From: Paenibacillus albidus
GTDB taxonomy: Bacteria; Bacillota; Bacilli; Paenibacillales; Paenibacillaceae
NCBI RefSeq assembly: GCF_014644435.1
Contig: NZ_BMKR01000012.1
Location: forward strand, 1-64,000
DNA length: 64,000 nt
Reading direction: 5' to 3'
This document shows positions 23,482-32,212 of the stretch, piece after piece. The translations under genes were made by a program, and so were the position numbers. The notes below the pieces were generated by a model. The model did not search any database. It worked only from the letters and a program-made list of their open reading frames with translations, and had not been told where the DNA came from. Within the stretch, counting starts at the first letter, position 1. Each line of letters begins with the position of its first letter.

Positions 23482-25839
23482 TCAAAAGTCCTCAAAATCA
23501 AAATCATTCAGATCATCCAGCATTTTCGTCTCTTCCTCCTTAAGTTCACCCGTCAGAATTTCCGCCGCCTGTTCCACATTTACACCCCATAATTCACCAA
23601 GCAGCTCCGCGACCATTGTTTTTTCACGGGGAGAGAAGGCACTGAAGGCTCTGCGCAAAAAGACAAGGGCCCGGGTAAACTCCGCGTCTTGCAACGAAGT
23701 AATATATTCATTAAGTTGTTCCCACAGGCTCATACGGGACAAAAGCCCGTAACGGTTGCGCATGGACAGCCCTTCAAACCAGCCGGCACCCAGATCGGCC
23801 GGAATCCCGGGCGACAAACGCCGCGAGACCTCGGCGGCACATTGTTCGGCTGTAATCGCATTACGTTCCATCAGAATCGCACAAGCGAAGCCGGACAAGC
23901 GGGGATTGCGGTCATCCCGCTCTGATAGAAACATCAGCTCCTGAAGCCACAATGCTTCATCAACAGTGTCGCTGTGGTCCAGCCCGATCCGGTTCAGCTC
24001 GTTCATGGCCGTAACCATCCCGTCTGCCGCTTCATCATTGCAGTTGCTGGCATCCAGCAGGAACAGACAGCCGCGCAGAAACAGCTGCTCCAGCAGGGGA
24101 ACGAGCGGCACCGTATCCACCCGGCGGATGTCTCCAAAGCTGATAATGGTGGACAATTCACGTGCAGCCGCCGCGATCTGCACCACATCCCGGCTGTCCG
24201 CAGCCAGTCTTTGCAGGGTCTGGCGGCCTTCCTCCATCTGGGAGGTCATGCCGCATTCACAAGCTACGCGGATCAGTGCTGAAGCCTCTGCAATCGAGCG
24301 GCAGTCTCCGAGCTTCTCGCGCAGCACGTACGCACAGGCAACCTCCACGGTCTCTCCAAGCAGCGTCGATTCCACCACCTGAATCTCTACCTCCGGCGTC
24401 CACTGGATCACCCAGCTTTCGGCCCAGGTCGCGGCATTTTGCCCGCTTTGCTGTTTCTTGGCAAAGGCCACGCCAAGCAAGCTCAGCCGGTGGAATAGCA
24501 GCGACCGGTTCAAATCCAGATAAGCCGCCTCCTCGGAGGAGACTCTGCGGTTCTCGCGGAGATCAAGGTCCAGTGTGTCCGCCACTGCCGTTTTGTATTT
24601 CGTTAGCTTCAGCTTCTTGAACAGCCGATTGAGGTCATCTTGAATCGGCGTCTGGCTGACACCTTCCGCCAGGCTGCCAATCGAGGTGCCCACATCAATG
24701 CGGGCCAGGGCTTCGGCCACCACGGCAAGATCACCGTGGCCCAGCAGGGTCTGGGCCGCATCCCGTAAATCGCGATGGGTTGGAGCACTGCCTCCGTGCA
24801 GTGCAGCCAGCGATTCGGCGAGCCGGACGGCTTCAATAACTTCCGCGGTGGAGCGGTGGGTCCCATTATCCCGCAGCAGCCTGGCTACGGTGGACAGATA
24901 GGTATGGGGCAGCTCCTGCTGCTTGCCAGTCTTCAACGCATTCCACATGAGTTCAAAATAATGGGGCGCTCCGTTGCCCGCCCCGTAGCCGGACATTGTG
25001 GAAAGCTTGTAATAGGAATAAGGCATCAGCGTTAGCTTGGTACTGCGCGAAGGAAGGACCGCAAGCTCGCTGTCCGACATAACCTCTTTCAGCTCCGCAA
25101 GCGCTGCCGCATGATAGGCACCACAAATGACAACAATTCTGCCCGGATCGTGTCCGGCCGCAATCGTGGCTTGGATCTGTCTGCGCATGTAGGCTTCCCG
25201 CACATAATTATAAGCATGCTCAGCGGGCTGCTCCCGTTGTTCTGCGGCCTCTGACAGCTCTCTCATCTCGGCGGATAACGCAAGTATCGCCTCCCGGTAT
25301 GCGCCCACGCTGGCATTATGCTCATAATTGCGTTCCCAATACATATCGTAGTCATATTCACCGGCAATTTCCGCTATGCGAGTATAGACCGAACTCTCTG
25401 CCGGAGCAAGGTCTACCTCGGTTTTTTCCGGATCAGGGGAGCCTGGAGGAAGTTCCGGCTGAGATTCCGCCACAACCCGCGCCTTTGGCAACAGCGCGTC
25501 TTTCATCGCCAGCGTCACTGACGATGGAAGATCTATAAATGCGCACTCCGCACCGTTCTCCTGAGCCCATTTCAGACCCTGATATTCGGGGGAATAGACG
25601 GCAAAGGGCCATAACACTGTCCGTACAGGCAGATCATCCGTAAAGGCCAGCACCGCGATAGGAGGTTTGGTTGCCGGATTGACCAAATGGGGAATTTCCG
25701 GTGTGGCGTCCGCCGGCCCTTCAATTAATACCGCTGTCGGCTGAAGCTCGTTCAGGTAGTCCAGCACATGCTTCGCGCCGCCAGGGGAAAGGTGCCGCAC
25801 CCCAAAGATATGTACCGCCGCTTCAGCAGTCGACTTCAC
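23482..25839 (-). CDS. DUF5682 family protein
   Basis: This large 785-residue protein opens with the DUF5682 pattern: HIFGVRHLSPGGAKHVLDYL, then AVLIEGPADATPEI, and later VVICGAYHAAAL. The histidine and glutamate residues are spaced as in an enzyme-like fold, but its reaction is unknown. The remaining two thirds are helical. The start is a GTG overlapping the upstream AAA+ stop (GTGA), with AAGGAGATG before it. It lies between the AAA+ and VWA genes, where such proteins are regularly found. It is possibly the central effector or scaffold of the operon. I believe E. coli YehM belongs here, but could not check. Confidence 0.85.
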   Translation of the reverse strand: MKSTAEAAVHIFGVRHLSPGGAKHVLDYLNELQPTAVLIEGPADATPEIPHLVNPATKPPIAVLAFTDDLPVRTVLWPFAVYSPEYQGLKWAQENGAECAFIDLPSSVTLAMKDALLPKARVVAESQPELPPGSPDPEKTEVDLAPAESSVYTRIAEIAGEYDYDMYWERNYEHNASVGAYREAILALSAEMRELSEAAEQREQPAEHAYNYVREAYMRRQIQATIAAGHDPGRIVVICGAYHAAALAELKEVMSDSELAVLPSRSTKLTLMPYSYYKLSTMSGYGAGNGAPHYFELMWNALKTGKQQELPHTYLSTVARLLRDNGTHRSTAEVIEAVRLAESLAALHGGSAPTHRDLRDAAQTLLGHGDLAVVAEALARIDVGTSIGSLAEGVSQTPIQDDLNRLFKKLKLTKYKTAVADTLDLDLRENRRVSSEEAAYLDLNRSLLFHRLSLLGVAFAKKQQSGQNAATWAESWVIQWTPEVEIQVVESTLLGETVEVACAYVLREKLGDCRSIAEASALIRVACECGMTSQMEEGRQTLQRLAADSRDVVQIAAAARELSTIISFGDIRRVDTVPLVPLLEQLFLRGCLFLLDASNCNDEAADGMVTAMNELNRIGLDHSDTVDEALWLQELMFLSERDDRNPRLSGFACAILMERNAITAEQCAAEVSRRLSPGIPADLGAGWFEGLSMRNRYGLLSRMSLWEQLNEYITSLQDAEFTRALVFLRRAFSAFSPREKTMVAELLGELWGVNVEQAAEILTGELKEEETKMLDDLNDFDFEDF

Positions 25840-26939
25840 GCGTTCATCTCCTTACAGGCATTATAGAGCCCCCGCCAGTCTGCCCCTCTTTTCTTCATAA
25901 CATTGTCAAGGTATTCTTTCCAGACCAGCTTATCCTTGTCATCATCCTTAACAATCGCTCCCTGCAGCCCCGCCGCCAGGTCGTCATCCGTAAGCTCCCC
26001 GTTCCCAAAGCTGGCCGCCAGCGCCATGCTGTTCGTCAGCAGTGAAATGGCTTCGGCCGTAGAGATTACACCCGCGGGAGACTTTAATTTCTCCTTTTTG
26101 TCCAGAGTCATGCCGCTCCGCAGCTCCCGGAAGATGGTCACTACCTTAAGCAGCGCTTCATCCGCAGGCACGGAGGCTTGCAATTCATAGGAAGAAGCAA
26201 TTTCCTCTACACGTTTCTTGACGATTTCAAGCTCTGTGGCCAGATCTGACGGGGCAGGCAGTACAATAATGTTGAAACGTCTCTTGAGGGCAGCCGACAT
26301 TTCGTTGACACCGCGGTCTCTCGTGTTCGCTGTAGCAATAATGGAGAATCCTTTGCGGGCACCCGCTTCCTTGCCCAGCTCCGGAACGGAAATCGTCTTC
26401 TCGGACAGTATGGAGATGAGCGCATCCTGCACTTCCGACGCACAGCGGGAGATTTCCTCAAACCGGGCGATTCCGCCGTCCTCCATCGCCCGCATAATCG
26501 GGCTTTTGACCAGCGCTTCCGGCGTAGGTCCGCCAGCCAGCAGCATGGCGTAGTTCCACGAATAACGGACCTGCTCTTCACTCGTTCCTGCCGTACCCTG
26601 CACCACCAGTCCCGAATTGCCATAAATCGCGGCAGCCAGATTCTCGGACAGCCAGGACTTGGCCGTACCCGGCTCGCCGATCAGCAGCAGCGCCCGGTCG
26701 GTGACCAGCGTGGCGATCGCCATTTCAATCAGGCGGGGATTGCCAATGTATTTAGGGGTAATCAGCATGGAGCCGGCTTTGCCCCCTGTGATGAAGGTAA
26801 GGACCGAGCGGGGCGACATCTGCCACCCTGCCGGAATCTTGCCCTTGTCCGCTTTAATGAGTGCATCCAGCTCCTCGCGGTATAACACTTCGGCGGGCAG
26901 ACGCATGTAATCCTGAAGTTGCTCCTGTTCAGTTGTCAT
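25836..26939 (-). CDS. MoxR-type AAA+ ATPase
   Basis: This 367-residue AAA+ ATPase is of the MoxR/YehL kind. Walker A GEPGTAKSWLSENLA is near residue 105, and Walker B is GIARFEEISRC. Sensor 1 is ATANTRDRG, followed by LKRRFN carrying the arginine finger. A helical lid follows. Such ATPases form hexamers that remodel partner proteins, usually a VWA adaptor, here encoded two genes downstream. The ATG abuts the stop of the HEAT-like gene with AGAGGAG in front, and the stop overlaps the DUF5682 start. It is the presumed motor of the system. Confidence 0.92.
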   Translation of the reverse strand: MTTEQEQLQDYMRLPAEVLYREELDALIKADKGKIPAGWQMSPRSVLTFITGGKAGSMLITPKYIGNPRLIEMAIATLVTDRALLLIGEPGTAKSWLSENLAAAIYGNSGLVVQGTAGTSEEQVRYSWNYAMLLAGGPTPEALVKSPIMRAMEDGGIARFEEISRCASEVQDALISILSEKTISVPELGKEAGARKGFSIIATANTRDRGVNEMSAALKRRFNIIVLPAPSDLATELEIVKKRVEEIASSYELQASVPADEALLKVVTIFRELRSGMTLDKKEKLKSPAGVISTAEAISLLTNSMALAASFGNGELTDDDLAAGLQGAIVKDDDKDKLVWKEYLDNVMKKRGADWRGLYNACKEMNA

Positions 26940-28778
26940 TTATATCTCTCCTCTTTGGCTGATCATCTTAAGCACATAATCCAGCTGTTCTCCGGCATCA
27001 TGATTGTAGAAGCTCCGGACAGCCTCCAGACGCTCCTTATAGTACGAAGGCAGCTTGCAGAGCTGTTCAAAGACATAGAGATCAAAATTATAGCAGCGCG
27101 TATTCCGCTTGTCTTCCAGCGCGGTCATTAGCGCCTCATGCCGCACTTCCGGCGCCGCTTCAGCCCGTTCCAACCCCATCAGCAGCAAGGTGGCGAATTT
27201 ATTGCGGAATTCCGGGTTATCCTGAAGTTTATCCAACAAGAATTGTTTGGCAGCGGGTTCATCCGGTCTGGCAAAAACACTGACCAGCTCCAGATCTCCC
27301 CGATCCAGGAACCAGTTCAGCCAGCGGGAATCCCATTTTGCCGCCTCTTCGGGGGAGATCATCTCAATATGAGAATATGTGTACTGATAATGGCCGGGGG
27401 ACCATACTTTTTCATAATTAGTGTAGGTACGGGAAATTACCTTGCCACCAATGGTCTGCAGAAGTTTCTGCTCCCGCAGCCTGGCTTCCTTGATGTCCTG
27501 CTGGCTTCCGCTTTTTATAATGGAGCCGGCATACTGATCGAATAACTCTGACGGAGACAAGATGCGCCCCGCCACCTCAAAGGCTTCCGGCAAATACCGG
27601 TTATGCCGCTTCTCCAGCGCTTGAAGCAGTGCCAGCACCTCGGGGGAATCCGAATGCTTCATATAACTCACCGCCCAGTTGACAAGATCCACCAGCCCGA
27701 GGGACAAATACAATCCATACTTCGCAATAACATCCGTATACAGCGCGGTCAAAGCCTCACTGCTTATACCGTACAACGCTGTCCGGTAATGATTGAGACG
27801 GGCCATCAGCTCTTCTTTTTTCGCCTTATCACTCCCGATTTCTGCTGCATGCACCAGTTCCAGGGCGAACCTTTCGATAATACGCTCATGCAGGCCGGTG
27901 ATGGATGCCCCGCTTAACGCGTAAGCCACGATTTCTCTGTCCTTGCCTTCAAAAGCTTCATAAAGCCTTTCCGCCGCTTGGGCTGAGCCGCCGTTCGCAA
28001 GTGCTTTATAAGCCGCTTCACGAATCGTTTTTCTCTTATCCTTCGATAAATCCAGCAGCAGGTCTTCATGCTCTTCATAACCGCTTAACAGCTCAATGGC
28101 CGTAACCCGGACTTCATCCGAGCCGTTCTGAGCTGCATCCAGAATGATACTCCCGCCAGCCTCCGGGTGCACAGCTGCCATGACCCGCAGCTTGCGGGAT
28201 TCGGTTTTGCCGCCCGCAGGATTAAAGCTTTTGATTAATTGAACAGCTACGGGCGCCCCGTAAGCCGGCAAAATATGCTCTGTAGCATAGTCGGCAATCT
28301 CTACGTATGGATCACTCAGTGCCTTCAAGGCGTATGGAAAGAGACGCAAATCCTGGAAGAGGCCAGCCTTGTAAGCATCGGTGACAATTTCATATCGTCC
28401 GCTGCCGGTAGTGCTGAGCGCGGTCTGTACCTCCGCCAGCTTACGATAAGTATAGGTGGTGGACAAGCGTACTGCTTCAGTCTTCAAGGCTCCGGGCTCT
28501 CCGTCCGCATCGGTTGAGCCTTGCGTGTAGAGAACCGAACTAAGCAGTGTGGCCAGTTCCTGAAGCTGTACAGCCGGTGAATCGCCTTGCCCGCTGCCGG
28601 GCTCTACCAAGGCGCTGATTCCTTCCCCCAGTCTTTTGAAGACCGCCGCCCGCTCTCCAAGCTGCTGAAACTGCGGCAAAAGACGTTTCAAACGAAAATC
28701 TCCCGGGGCCAGATCACTGCCGGCAATGTAGAGCCGTCTTACTTCCTGATGAAGCTCCTGCAATAATGCTGTGCTCAT
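26940..28778 (-). CDS. HEAT-repeat-like protein of the MoxR-SWIM operon
   Basis: This 612-residue soluble, all-helical protein has stretches typical of HEAT/ARM repeats. Examples are ALKALSDPYVEIADYATEHI, NGSDEVRVTAIELLSGY, and DKRKTIREAAYKALANGG near 150-290. No catalytic motif is seen. The ATG at 28778 is used because AGGAGG is seven bases upstream. The frame is open 19 codons further, but that would overlap the SWIM gene. It probably serves as a binding scaffold for proteins or nucleic acid in the operon's complex. I do not recognise a family beyond the repeat character. Confidence 0.8.
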   Translation of the reverse strand: MSTALLQELHQEVRRLYIAGSDLAPGDFRLKRLLPQFQQLGERAAVFKRLGEGISALVEPGSGQGDSPAVQLQELATLLSSVLYTQGSTDADGEPGALKTEAVRLSTTYTYRKLAEVQTALSTTGSGRYEIVTDAYKAGLFQDLRLFPYALKALSDPYVEIADYATEHILPAYGAPVAVQLIKSFNPAGGKTESRKLRVMAAVHPEAGGSIILDAAQNGSDEVRVTAIELLSGYEEHEDLLLDLSKDKRKTIREAAYKALANGGSAQAAERLYEAFEGKDREIVAYALSGASITGLHERIIERFALELVHAAEIGSDKAKKEELMARLNHYRTALYGISSEALTALYTDVIAKYGLYLSLGLVDLVNWAVSYMKHSDSPEVLALLQALEKRHNRYLPEAFEVAGRILSPSELFDQYAGSIIKSGSQQDIKEARLREQKLLQTIGGKVISRTYTNYEKVWSPGHYQYTYSHIEMISPEEAAKWDSRWLNWFLDRGDLELVSVFARPDEPAAKQFLLDKLQDNPEFRNKFATLLLMGLERAEAAPEVRHEALMTALEDKRNTRCYNFDLYVFEQLCKLPSYYKERLEAVRSFYNHDAGEQLDYVLKMISQRGEI

Positions 28779-28806
28779 AATGGTCCTCCTATGATTGAAA
28801 TAAGAT

Positions 28807-30246
28807 CTAGTATAAAAGCCGGGTAACCGTCTCATCAGTTATCAGTGTAAGCGGCTGGGCCACCAGCCGCCCTTGATCCATGCGGTGCTCAAACATGACA
28901 AGCACGGAAATCTCCTCAATCTGGTCTTCGTTCAGATAGGGAAGCAGCGCCAAGGTTCCCTGCGGAAGCGATGGGATATCCTCCAGTACCAGGTGCTTTC
29001 CGCTTTCATCGGTAAGCACGAACTGGCCGCTGTCGGTTTGGCCCAGTCTTGAGGCATGCAACAGCATAACCGGTGATTTATCGCCTAACGGGTTCTTCAA
29101 TTGGTTTTTTACCACCTTGACGGCTTCAGCAATCGAACGACGTGCTGTACCTGTCACTGCCGCCAGGTCTGCTTTCTCTACAGGACGGGGAGCCATTCCT
29201 TCAAAACGCACTCTCGCATTCAAATCGCCGGGATAACGGTACAGCTGTGGAACCCGGGCCACCTCAAAAAAGCTGTCATCCTCCCTTAAATGTTTGGCAG
29301 CCTTATAAGGACGATATTGCACGGTCCGGTGTATCTCACCGCCCGTTGTCTCCAGCCAGTACCCTACGTCTACATACTCCTGGCGGGCAGTATCATCATA
29401 GCTGTAAAATGTAAGCTGCAGCAGCTCTACATTCTCCGTTACCAGGCCCGCCTCTTTCAGTTCGGTCAACTGCCAGGCATGTCCCAGCCACTCCTCCATC
29501 GTGGATTCATGATCCAGAGCAAGTTCGGGGTCTTCCTGCTTGGCGGTTAAATAAGCACGGCCTTTTTTGATAAAAGCATGCAGCCGTGCCAGTTGATCAA
29601 CGGCATATGTATAACTGTCCTCGCGTTCTGCATCACTGGACAGCAGCAGTGCAAAGCGGCGCAACTCCGTCTGGGCTCCCGAAAGATAATAGTTGCCCAT
29701 TTGCTTCACATGCTCCTGAACCGTCTTGAGCGTTTTTTTGTCAATGGTGGCCAATCCGCCGCGGATGAGGGACAGGATCAGTTTCTCCAGCACATCCAAG
29801 CCTTCGAGCTGGGCTGTAATTTTCTTCTTGAGCGCCGATTTGTTCACTTTCTTCGGCTTCGGCGCTGTTCCTTCAGCCTCTTGCTGGGTTTTGTTCTCTT
29901 CCCGCTTCTCGGCTTTACCCCGCTTGACGATGATGTCCTCCGGTACCGGAGCAATCGTGAACCCCTGTCCTTCGGCATAGGCATACATCAGACCAAGCGC
30001 ATGCTTGCACGGGAATTGGCGGCTGGGACAGGTACACCGGGCTACCGGCTTGTCAGGCACGATAAAATCAACAGAGCATTCATAGTTGGACTTGCCGCTG
30101 CCTGAACACTCGCCAAAGATTAAATCCCCGGTCTCGGAACAGTTCAGCTGCACAAAGCTTTTCTTTTTCACCAGGCCCAGGCCGTTTTTGATCGCAGCCG
30201 CATTTGGGGCGAGTGAATCTACGTACGATGAAGTTAGTTCAAGCAA
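28807..30246 (-). CDS. SWIM zinc-finger protein
   Basis: This 479-residue protein contains a SWIM zinc finger near residues 70-95 (CTCPSRQFPCKHALG, giving C-x-C...C-x-H), a DNA- or protein-binding module. A basic, Lys/Glu-rich region follows (GKAEKREENKTQQ to KKVNKSALKKK), then a long helical and beta C-terminal part. It starts at a TTG (30246) nine bases after GGGAGG. The frame is open to 30267. It leads the operon SWIM, HEAT-like, AAA+, DUF5682, VWA, a combination seen in Escherichia coli as yehQ with yehLMP. A MITE-like element sits immediately upstream. Confidence 0.88.
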   Translation of the reverse strand: MLELTSSYVDSLAPNAAAIKNGLGLVKKKSFVQLNCSETGDLIFGECSGSGKSNYECSVDFIVPDKPVARCTCPSRQFPCKHALGLMYAYAEGQGFTIAPVPEDIIVKRGKAEKREENKTQQEAEGTAPKPKKVNKSALKKKITAQLEGLDVLEKLILSLIRGGLATIDKKTLKTVQEHVKQMGNYYLSGAQTELRRFALLLSSDAEREDSYTYAVDQLARLHAFIKKGRAYLTAKQEDPELALDHESTMEEWLGHAWQLTELKEAGLVTENVELLQLTFYSYDDTARQEYVDVGYWLETTGGEIHRTVQYRPYKAAKHLREDDSFFEVARVPQLYRYPGDLNARVRFEGMAPRPVEKADLAAVTGTARRSIAEAVKVVKNQLKNPLGDKSPVMLLHASRLGQTDSGQFVLTDESGKHLVLEDIPSLPQGTLALLPYLNEDQIEEISVLVMFEHRMDQGRLVAQPLTLITDETVTRLLY

Positions 30247-30290
30247 AGTCAGATTCCTCCCTGTCAAAAGTTGATAGATTCAAGTAAGAT

Positions 30291-30503
30291 ATATAGATTG
30301 AACTGAGTTTTTCAAATGGAGGCAATGATCGTAACTACGGTGAATGTTTGGACTTCCGGCCGCTGTTGTCCCCAGATTTCTTGATTTACCGCTATTCGCA
30401 GTGGAAATCCGGGGACAAAGGCGGACGCTACCGCTACTCCAGTTCCAAAATTCCCCTCCGTTACTTTCTCCTTGTTATTGTATTTTTCAGTTCAATCTAT
30501 ATA
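30291..30503. mobile_element. MITE-like element, copy A
   Basis: A perfect 17-base terminal inverted repeat TATATAGATTGAACTGA (30291-30307 and reverse complement 30487-30503) encloses 213 bases with no gene. The inside holds a hairpin and a core (ACTACGGTGAATGTTTGG, from 30335) that recurs inverted at 60201-60468. It lies in the divergent promoter region of the SWIM operon and the kinase-fold gene. The remainder of 30247-30597 shows nothing else. Confidence 0.75.
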
Positions 30504-30597
30504 GTCTGTTATTACCCATCCTACACAGATAAGATCACATGTTTGCATTTAATCTTAACAAAAACCTATCCAACATCCAATCCTGGAGGAAAGTCCT

Positions 30598-31593
30598 ATG
30601 GAAAAACTAGTAAAAACGTCCCGGGAAATTTATGAGGATTTGCAGGAATCTTGCACAAAGCTGTTCAATCTGGAGTTTTCGAATCCCCGGCCGTTGTCGT
30701 TGGGCTGGCTGAATTTGAAATGGCGGGTGGAGTCCAAGGAGGGGCAGTGGGTACTGAAGCAATTCAGCAAGGAGCGTTATAGCGGATATGATGCGGACAA
30801 AGTACACTCCGAGCAAAAAACAGCACTTGAGGAACAGCAGCGGCAATACAAAGCAGGAATCCCTTGTGCCCGTCTGCTTGCACATGAAGGAGAGGTGATG
30901 CATTACTCCTCCGGCGGCGAAAGGTTCGTAGTGATGGAATATATCGCGGGGGAACATGTACAGGCTGGCACTCTGAACGGGCAGCAGATGTACAATCTTG
31001 GGAGAACCTGCGCCCGCATTCATAATGTGGCCAACGATGGCCATTATGTGCAAAGTGGTCCTGCAGCCACCCAAATCTCCAGCCGCAGCGAGCGGATCGG
31101 GTACTGGAAATCACTGCTGGATAAGGCCCGGCAGACTCACATTCTGCAGCTGGTTAACCGCCAACTTACGGCTGCCTGCCAATGGGAGGATAGTCTTATC
31201 AAGGACTGTGTGCAAGGTTGGGCGCACCGGGATCTGTGGACCGACAATCTCCTGTTCAACGGCAATGAATTGGCCGCTGTCCTTGATTTTGACCGGTTTG
31301 CCTATGACTATCCGGAACTGGACATCGCCAGAGCGGTGATGTCCGGCGCCTTCAATACCGAAGATCTGGACAGGGATACCGCCGCCGCATTTTTGGAAGG
31401 CTACCGCACTGAGCGGGATTTGCCTGAAGGTACGCTGAGCCGCGCCCTTTATTTATTGTGGAGTCTTGAAAGTGTCTGGTGGATTAAAGCCGAGATGGAG
31501 GGTGACCGGCCCCAGCCCCTGCGGTTTGCCCGCGAGATGGATTGGCTGGCCACGAACTTCACTCAGCTGCAGCAACGCTTCGGGGATCTGTAG
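30598..31593 (+). CDS. Aminoglycoside phosphotransferase-fold kinase (CotS-like)
   Basis: This 331-residue small-molecule kinase is of the APH/choline kinase fold. The N-terminal lobe has VLKQF (nucleotide lysine). The catalytic loop is GWAHRDLWTDNLLF and the metal site is VLDFDRFAYDYPELDIARA. Spore-coat-associated CotS proteins of Bacillus have the same layout, and none of the classical antibiotic-resistance subgroups is recognisable. CTGGAGGAAAG precedes the ATG. It is monocistronic and divergent from the SWIM operon. A spore-coat or housekeeping role is more likely than resistance, but the substrate is unknown. Confidence 0.84.
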   Translation: MEKLVKTSREIYEDLQESCTKLFNLEFSNPRPLSLGWLNLKWRVESKEGQWVLKQFSKERYSGYDADKVHSEQKTALEEQQRQYKAGIPCARLLAHEGEVMHYSSGGERFVVMEYIAGEHVQAGTLNGQQMYNLGRTCARIHNVANDGHYVQSGPAATQISSRSERIGYWKSLLDKARQTHILQLVNRQLTAACQWEDSLIKDCVQGWAHRDLWTDNLLFNGNELAAVLDFDRFAYDYPELDIARAVMSGAFNTEDLDRDTAAAFLEGYRTERDLPEGTLSRALYLLWSLESVWWIKAEMEGDRPQPLRFAREMDWLATNFTQLQQRFGDL

Positions 31594-31609
31594 AGGGCAA
31601 ACAGCCCTT

Positions 31610-32212
31610 TTATTTAAACCAGCCTTTTTCCTTAAAGCGGGTAATGGCCTCGATTCGATTGCCTACCCCCAGCTTGTCAAGAATCACTGAGATATAATTG
31701 CGGACTGTACCGGTGGTAATGTATAGCTGGCTGGCAATTTCTTTGGTATTTTTGCCGTCTGCGATCAGGCCCAGCACTTCCTTTTCCCGTTCGGTCAGCG
31801 GATTGGATTCCCCGCTGTAGGCTTCATCCATTAGTTCCGGCGCGTACATCCGTCTGCCGGCCATGACACTGCGGATCGAAGTCGCCAATTCCTCGCTTGG
31901 ACTGTCCTTAAGCAGGTAAGCATGCACTCCGGCCTTAACCGCACGTTCAAAATAACCTGCACGGGCAAAAGTAGTCAGTATCATCGTTTTGCAATCTGTA
32001 TTCTTAAGCGCTTCGGCAGCTTCCAGTCCGCTCATCGCAGGCATTTCTATATCCATAATGCAGATATCCGGCTTATGCAGCTGAACCAGCATTACAGCTT
32101 CTTCCCCGTTGCTCGCGCGGCCCACTACTTTCATATCCTCTTCCAAATCGAGCAGTGAGGCTAATGCGCCCAGCAGCATCCGCTGGTCTTCTGCAATTAC
32201 AATTTTAATCAT
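31610..32212 (-). CDS. desR: Response regulator DesR
   Basis: This 200-residue NarL/FixJ response regulator has a receiver domain with the phospho-acceptor D54 in CIMDIEMP and a LuxR-type helix-turn-helix at the C-terminus (LTEREKEVLGLIADGKNTKEIA). The D54 position agrees with Bacillus DesR. It overlaps desK by four bases. In Bacillus, phosphorylated DesR tetramerises on the des promoter when the membrane becomes rigid. A palindrome resembling its operator lies upstream of des at 34632-34647. Confidence 0.9.
   Translation of the reverse strand: MIKIVIAEDQRMLLGALASLLDLEEDMKVVGRASNGEEAVMLVQLHKPDICIMDIEMPAMSGLEAAEALKNTDCKTMILTTFARAGYFERAVKAGVHAYLLKDSPSEELATSIRSVMAGRRMYAPELMDEAYSGESNPLTEREKEVLGLIADGKNTKEIASQLYITTGTVRNYISVILDKLGVGNRIEAITRFKEKGWFK

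Noticed and set aside
22262..30246. Reading the SWIM-AAA-VWA operon as a proven defence island
   Set aside because: No nuclease, toxin, reverse transcriptase or restriction domain is visible in or around it; I keep it as an uncharacterised AAA+ system only.
30598..31593. Antibiotic-resistance aminoglycoside phosphotransferase
   Set aside because: The HRDLWxDN and LDFD motifs give only the general kinase fold; the sequence resembles CotS-like coat kinases and no resistance-type flanks are present.
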